A DNA stretch of 64,000 nucleotides from Acanthacorydalis orientalis. Its lineage: Eukaryota > Arthropoda > Insecta > Megaloptera > Corydalidae. The translations under genes and the position numbers were made by a program. The DNA is taken from positions 9,828,001-9,892,000 of the forward strand of contig CM068317.1 in NCBI GenBank assembly GCA_034766995.1, read 5' to 3'. The first letter of the stretch is position 1, and each line of letters begins with the position of its first letter. Shown piece after piece: positions 60,867-64,000 of the stretch. A model generated the notes under the pieces. It saw only the letters and a list, made by a program, of their open reading frames with translations. It was not told where the DNA came from and ran no database searches.

Positions 60867-61570
60867 GATATATCGTAAAATTATTTTATATAATAAGGCA
60901 ATTTTAGTAAATAATGCTATCAGAAAAAAATATTTATGAAATATTACATAAAAAGTAATGAAAATTTAATACAATTTGCTGTTGTTAAAATGGCATTTTT
61001 TATTGTAAAGAAAACAATTGAGTTTTTCTCTATCTTATCAACAGAACTTAGTCTTCTAATAAGTTAATATATTATCAGAACATAATCTCTATATTTAAAT
61101 TAAAAACTTTGATTGATATGAAAATATTTGAGTAAAAAAATCTCATTAAGTCGGTTTTTTAATATTTTGATCACAAAATGTGAATGCATTAATAATATTT
61201 GTTTATTTTTTTCTAAAAATAAGTAAAGTACAAAGAAGTCCTTGAAAATATAAATAAATTGTATATCAAATAACAGACATGACTAATTTAATTAATTAGT
61301 AATTATCAAAGCGATTCTTTTTAAGATTTGATATTGATAATATAAATTCATAAGGAGAATAATGTGAAAAATAATGAATACTCATAAAATTGGTGTGAAA
61401 AGTACATTTCAATGAATGAAATAAATCGAAGAAAAACGTTCCAAAAGAATATTCATATCGAAGTAAATAATAAAATTCACAAAAAGCATAGTGTAAAAAA
61501 ACAGTGTATTCCAAGATATAGACAATATAAAAAACACTCAAAACTCATATCCACTTCTGTCAACATCAAA

Positions 61571-61613
61571 GGGGTTGTGTCGGACGAGTATTCGTGTAGT
61601 CCGACACCAACCC
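61571..61613. other. GC-rich hairpin
   Basis: GGTTGTGTCGGAC and GTCCGACACCAACC pair with a one-base bulge around a loop of about 12 nt. It lies in a GC-poor region and is followed by a T run. The stem is too short for a typical miRNA precursor; function unknown. Confidence 0.5.
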
Positions 61614-62063
61614 TTCTGCTTTTTTATCTGCCACAACCAGATACACTTAATATGGGTCATTTTTGCAATGGCATGAATTTTTCTTAAATTTCATTGCGCC
61701 AGCATTTTTTTCCGAATATTTATTGTATTTATCGAGAGGTTTTCGATGAGCCGCTGGTAATTTAATGAGCTCACCAAATCAATTTGCATGCGTGTGATAT
61801 AGTGAAACGTGGAATATTATGGAATTTTAATGTTACAATGGAAATGGTTATCTGGATTATATCAACAGCGCTTTTTTCCCCCGTTTCATTATTGATACAG
61901 TTTTTTTCTCTGTTGTAATGGCGCACGCATGATAACATTTATTAATTGAAAATATCAACTAATAACAATTCGTGTTTAATGTATTAACATTTTATAATTC
62001 ACGTATCGTATTAATTAAACTTTTTTCGTCCTGTCAGGTATTATGAAAATTGTATGCATATTT

Positions 62064-62111
<48 letters not shown>

Positions 62112-62449
62112 CTGATTATTTTTGATCGATAAATTTTGTTGATATTTTTAATATGATTTTTTTAATAAGCTTTTTTTGCTTACCCACTAATATATTAATG
62201 TGCTATTTCTAAAAATGTTTGTCGATAACCATTATACACTCTAATTCCAATTTAGTTACTTCCCATTCAACAAAATCATATCTTTATAATACTCAACGAC
62301 ATATCAGTATTATCTACATTGTTTTATATAATTTTATTATTAGATATTAGTGCTGCGTACTAGTTATAATGTTTGTAAAAATAAAATCTTCAAAAAATTA
62401 TGTATACAGTATTAGTCTGAAGCAATACATCTCTGACACTGTGGATAAA

Positions 62450-62645
62450 TTCATTTTCACAAATGAGTTATTTGTTTGCTCCACAAACCAAATATTTTTT
62501 CCTCTCGAAAATGTTCAGTAAATCAGTATTGATCATTTTTTGTTACTGTATGTATTTCTTTATCGTATTTCGACGGTGATTGTCATTTTCAGAGCACTAA
62601 GGTACAGAAAAATCTGGTGTTGTCTCTGTAATTTGTCCGGAAAAA
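62450..62645 (-). repeat. Palindromic-core repeat copy
   Basis: TTTTCACAAATGAGTTATTT, GCTCCACAAACCAAATATTT, CTCGAAAATGTTCAGTAAAT, CAGTATTGATCATTTTTTGT, then TTTTCAGAGCACTAAGGTAC. Confidence 0.7.
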
Positions 62646-63030
62646 AAATATTAATTTGTGAAAGTAATATTCTGATGTTTACTATTTTGATGAAAATATC
62701 AATTATATAAAACTCTTCACTAATGGCATAAATTCATTTATTTACAATGTTTTTATTTATAATGTTTTCCATGTAAATGTAGCTTAGCCTATTCATCGTT
62801 TAAAATGCACTTAATGTTGTCAAATTTTTATAGATATCTTCATTGTAATTTAATTGTATTCCAAAATGTAGTATTTCGAAATAGAGATAACTGTAAAAGA
62901 GTCTCTAGTACTTTAACGAAAAAAGTTTATAATAATGCAATTGTAACTCAATTTTGCAGACATTTTTTTGTGATTCTATTTTTGTTTTATTTACATAGAC
63001 ACTGTCTATGTAAATAAAATAAAAATAAAC

Positions 63031-63088
<58 letters not shown>

Positions 63089-63588
63089 TTGTGTATTTAT
63101 TATTTTGTTGACATGACATTTGCTTACAAAAATAATTTATAAAAACATCAACGTCAATAATTACAACAATTAAAATTACAAATAATAATCATTAATAATA
63201 ATTAAGTACAGAACGCTAATTTTTACAATAGTGTTTGCTGTCGCCCTAGGCAGAAAAGTATTCAAAACATACTGAATTGGAAATTGATTAAAGAATTATT
63301 ATCAATATGATAGTAACTGACATTAATCCATTATTCACTAATCGAATAATGGTTAATATTTTACCAATAATTTGTTTGTGGTAATAATAAGAAAAAAAAT
63401 CGAAAATTAACATATTAACATATTTACTAAATTGGTCCTACATAATTATTTTAATTCCCAAGCGATATAATTTCCCTCATACTAAAAAAATTCATAGATT
63501 TTCTCATGCTAATAAAATTTACTTATCTTCCAATTAATGAATCGGATATTTTATCATTAAAAATTATTGATATCACTTTTTATGGCTA

Positions 63589-64000
63589 TTAGATTAGTGG
63601 GAAAATAGTTGTGGTTTTTCTTTTCTGAATTCTGACCTTATTTTTTTCAATGAAAGTGTCATTTCATCGTGTACATGTTAATATGCTTTTGAAGTGCATT
63701 TTGCAGTCTATTTTAGTAACATCGATGTCTGTTTTATTATTGACTTTTATTCAAATTGAGATTTTGAATTAAAAATGAAAAAGAAAAAAATAAAAGCAAT
63801 TTTTATGAGTTGAAAACGGGTGATAATGCAGCAGAAACTGCTTGTAAACTAAGCGATGCGTTTGGTGGAAGAACTTTTAAAGAACGTATGGTACAATAGT
63901 GGTTCCAAAAATTTCGTCCTAGGGATGAGAGCCTGGAAGATGAAGAAGGTCGCGAGTGTCCTTCTTCAGTAAATAGCGACGAACTGAAGACGTTAGTTGA
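63589..64000 (+). mobile_element. 550-bp mariner deletion derivative, copy 6 (cut by window end)
   Basis: Starts TTAGATTAGTGGGAAAATAG. The MKKKKIKAIFMS-type start near 63774, then the AAETACKLSDAFGG block, a TAG in place of the Trp before WFQKFR, and RDESLEDEEGRECPSSVNSD run to the end of the window. Confidence 0.83.

Larger units (their letters stand above)
60867..63588. other. AT-rich spacer
   Basis: Contains the hairpin at 61571, the repeat copy at 62450 and (TA)n tracts. The frames at 61296-61687 and 62805-63017 have no family signature. Confidence 0.55.

Overview
This window is intronic or intergenic DNA from an insect-like animal nuclear genome. It is extremely AT-rich, carries about sixty (TA)n-type microsatellites by my reading, and is full of decayed DNA transposons, mainly mariner and other Tc1/mariner relatives. 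It has no dense gene array, no operons, no ribosome binding sites and no CRISPR. The mariner types, together with CpG-rich islands standing in very AT-rich surroundings, fit an arthropod. A hymenopteran is plausible, but the sequence does not prove it.

Only one host coding segment is recognisable: a 170-bp internal exon on the + strand (30107-30276) with clean splice sites. It encodes part of the N-terminal beta-propeller of nucleoporin Nup88 (Drosophila members only, mbo). No neighbouring Nup88 exon was found, so the exon is probably flanked by very long introns, and much of the window may be Nup88 intron. A weaker candidate exon and two coding-like scraps lie on the - strand at 12376-13100. 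CpG-rich blocks at 3080-3560, 34400-35070, 37020-37460 and 40490-40945 may be promoters or 5' exons, but no protein was recognised in them.

Mobile DNA, left to right: a Helitron-like short element (136-402); a Tc1/mariner-superfamily relic with an unusually long D-to-D spacing (690-1745); a 550-bp mariner deletion derivative (6058-6606, with sister copies at 24009, 43826, 56193, 59678 and 63589 and solo ends at 23850, 33517 and 44668); a TIR MITE (10820, 13530, 51571); a second mariner deletion family (14654, 14834, 57326, 60353), one copy of which carries a nested hAT-like insertion; a full-length mariner relic with both TIRs (20361-21650); a mariner-like relic (27395-27900); a pogo/Tigger-like MITE (30646-30920); a cecropia/Hsmar1-like relic (35728-36420); another mariner relic (38859-40130); a TA-flanked MITE (41693-42159); and a cluster of Helitron-like pieces (53288-53912).

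The most unusual structure is a dispersed, apparently undescribed repeat family of more than twenty copies, each built on a 36-46 bp near-palindrome. Its longer copies are modules separated by (TA)n arrays. Two regions about 23 kb apart (26.5-27.4 kb and 49.3-50.9 kb) carry the same modules in opposite orientation, and at 49737-49918 there is a 61-bp inverted repeat with a single mismatch around a (TA)n/(TG)n loop. There is also an ABAB higher-order tandem repeat (32000-33044) and a short tandem array whose units each contain a (TA)n tract (28705-29172).
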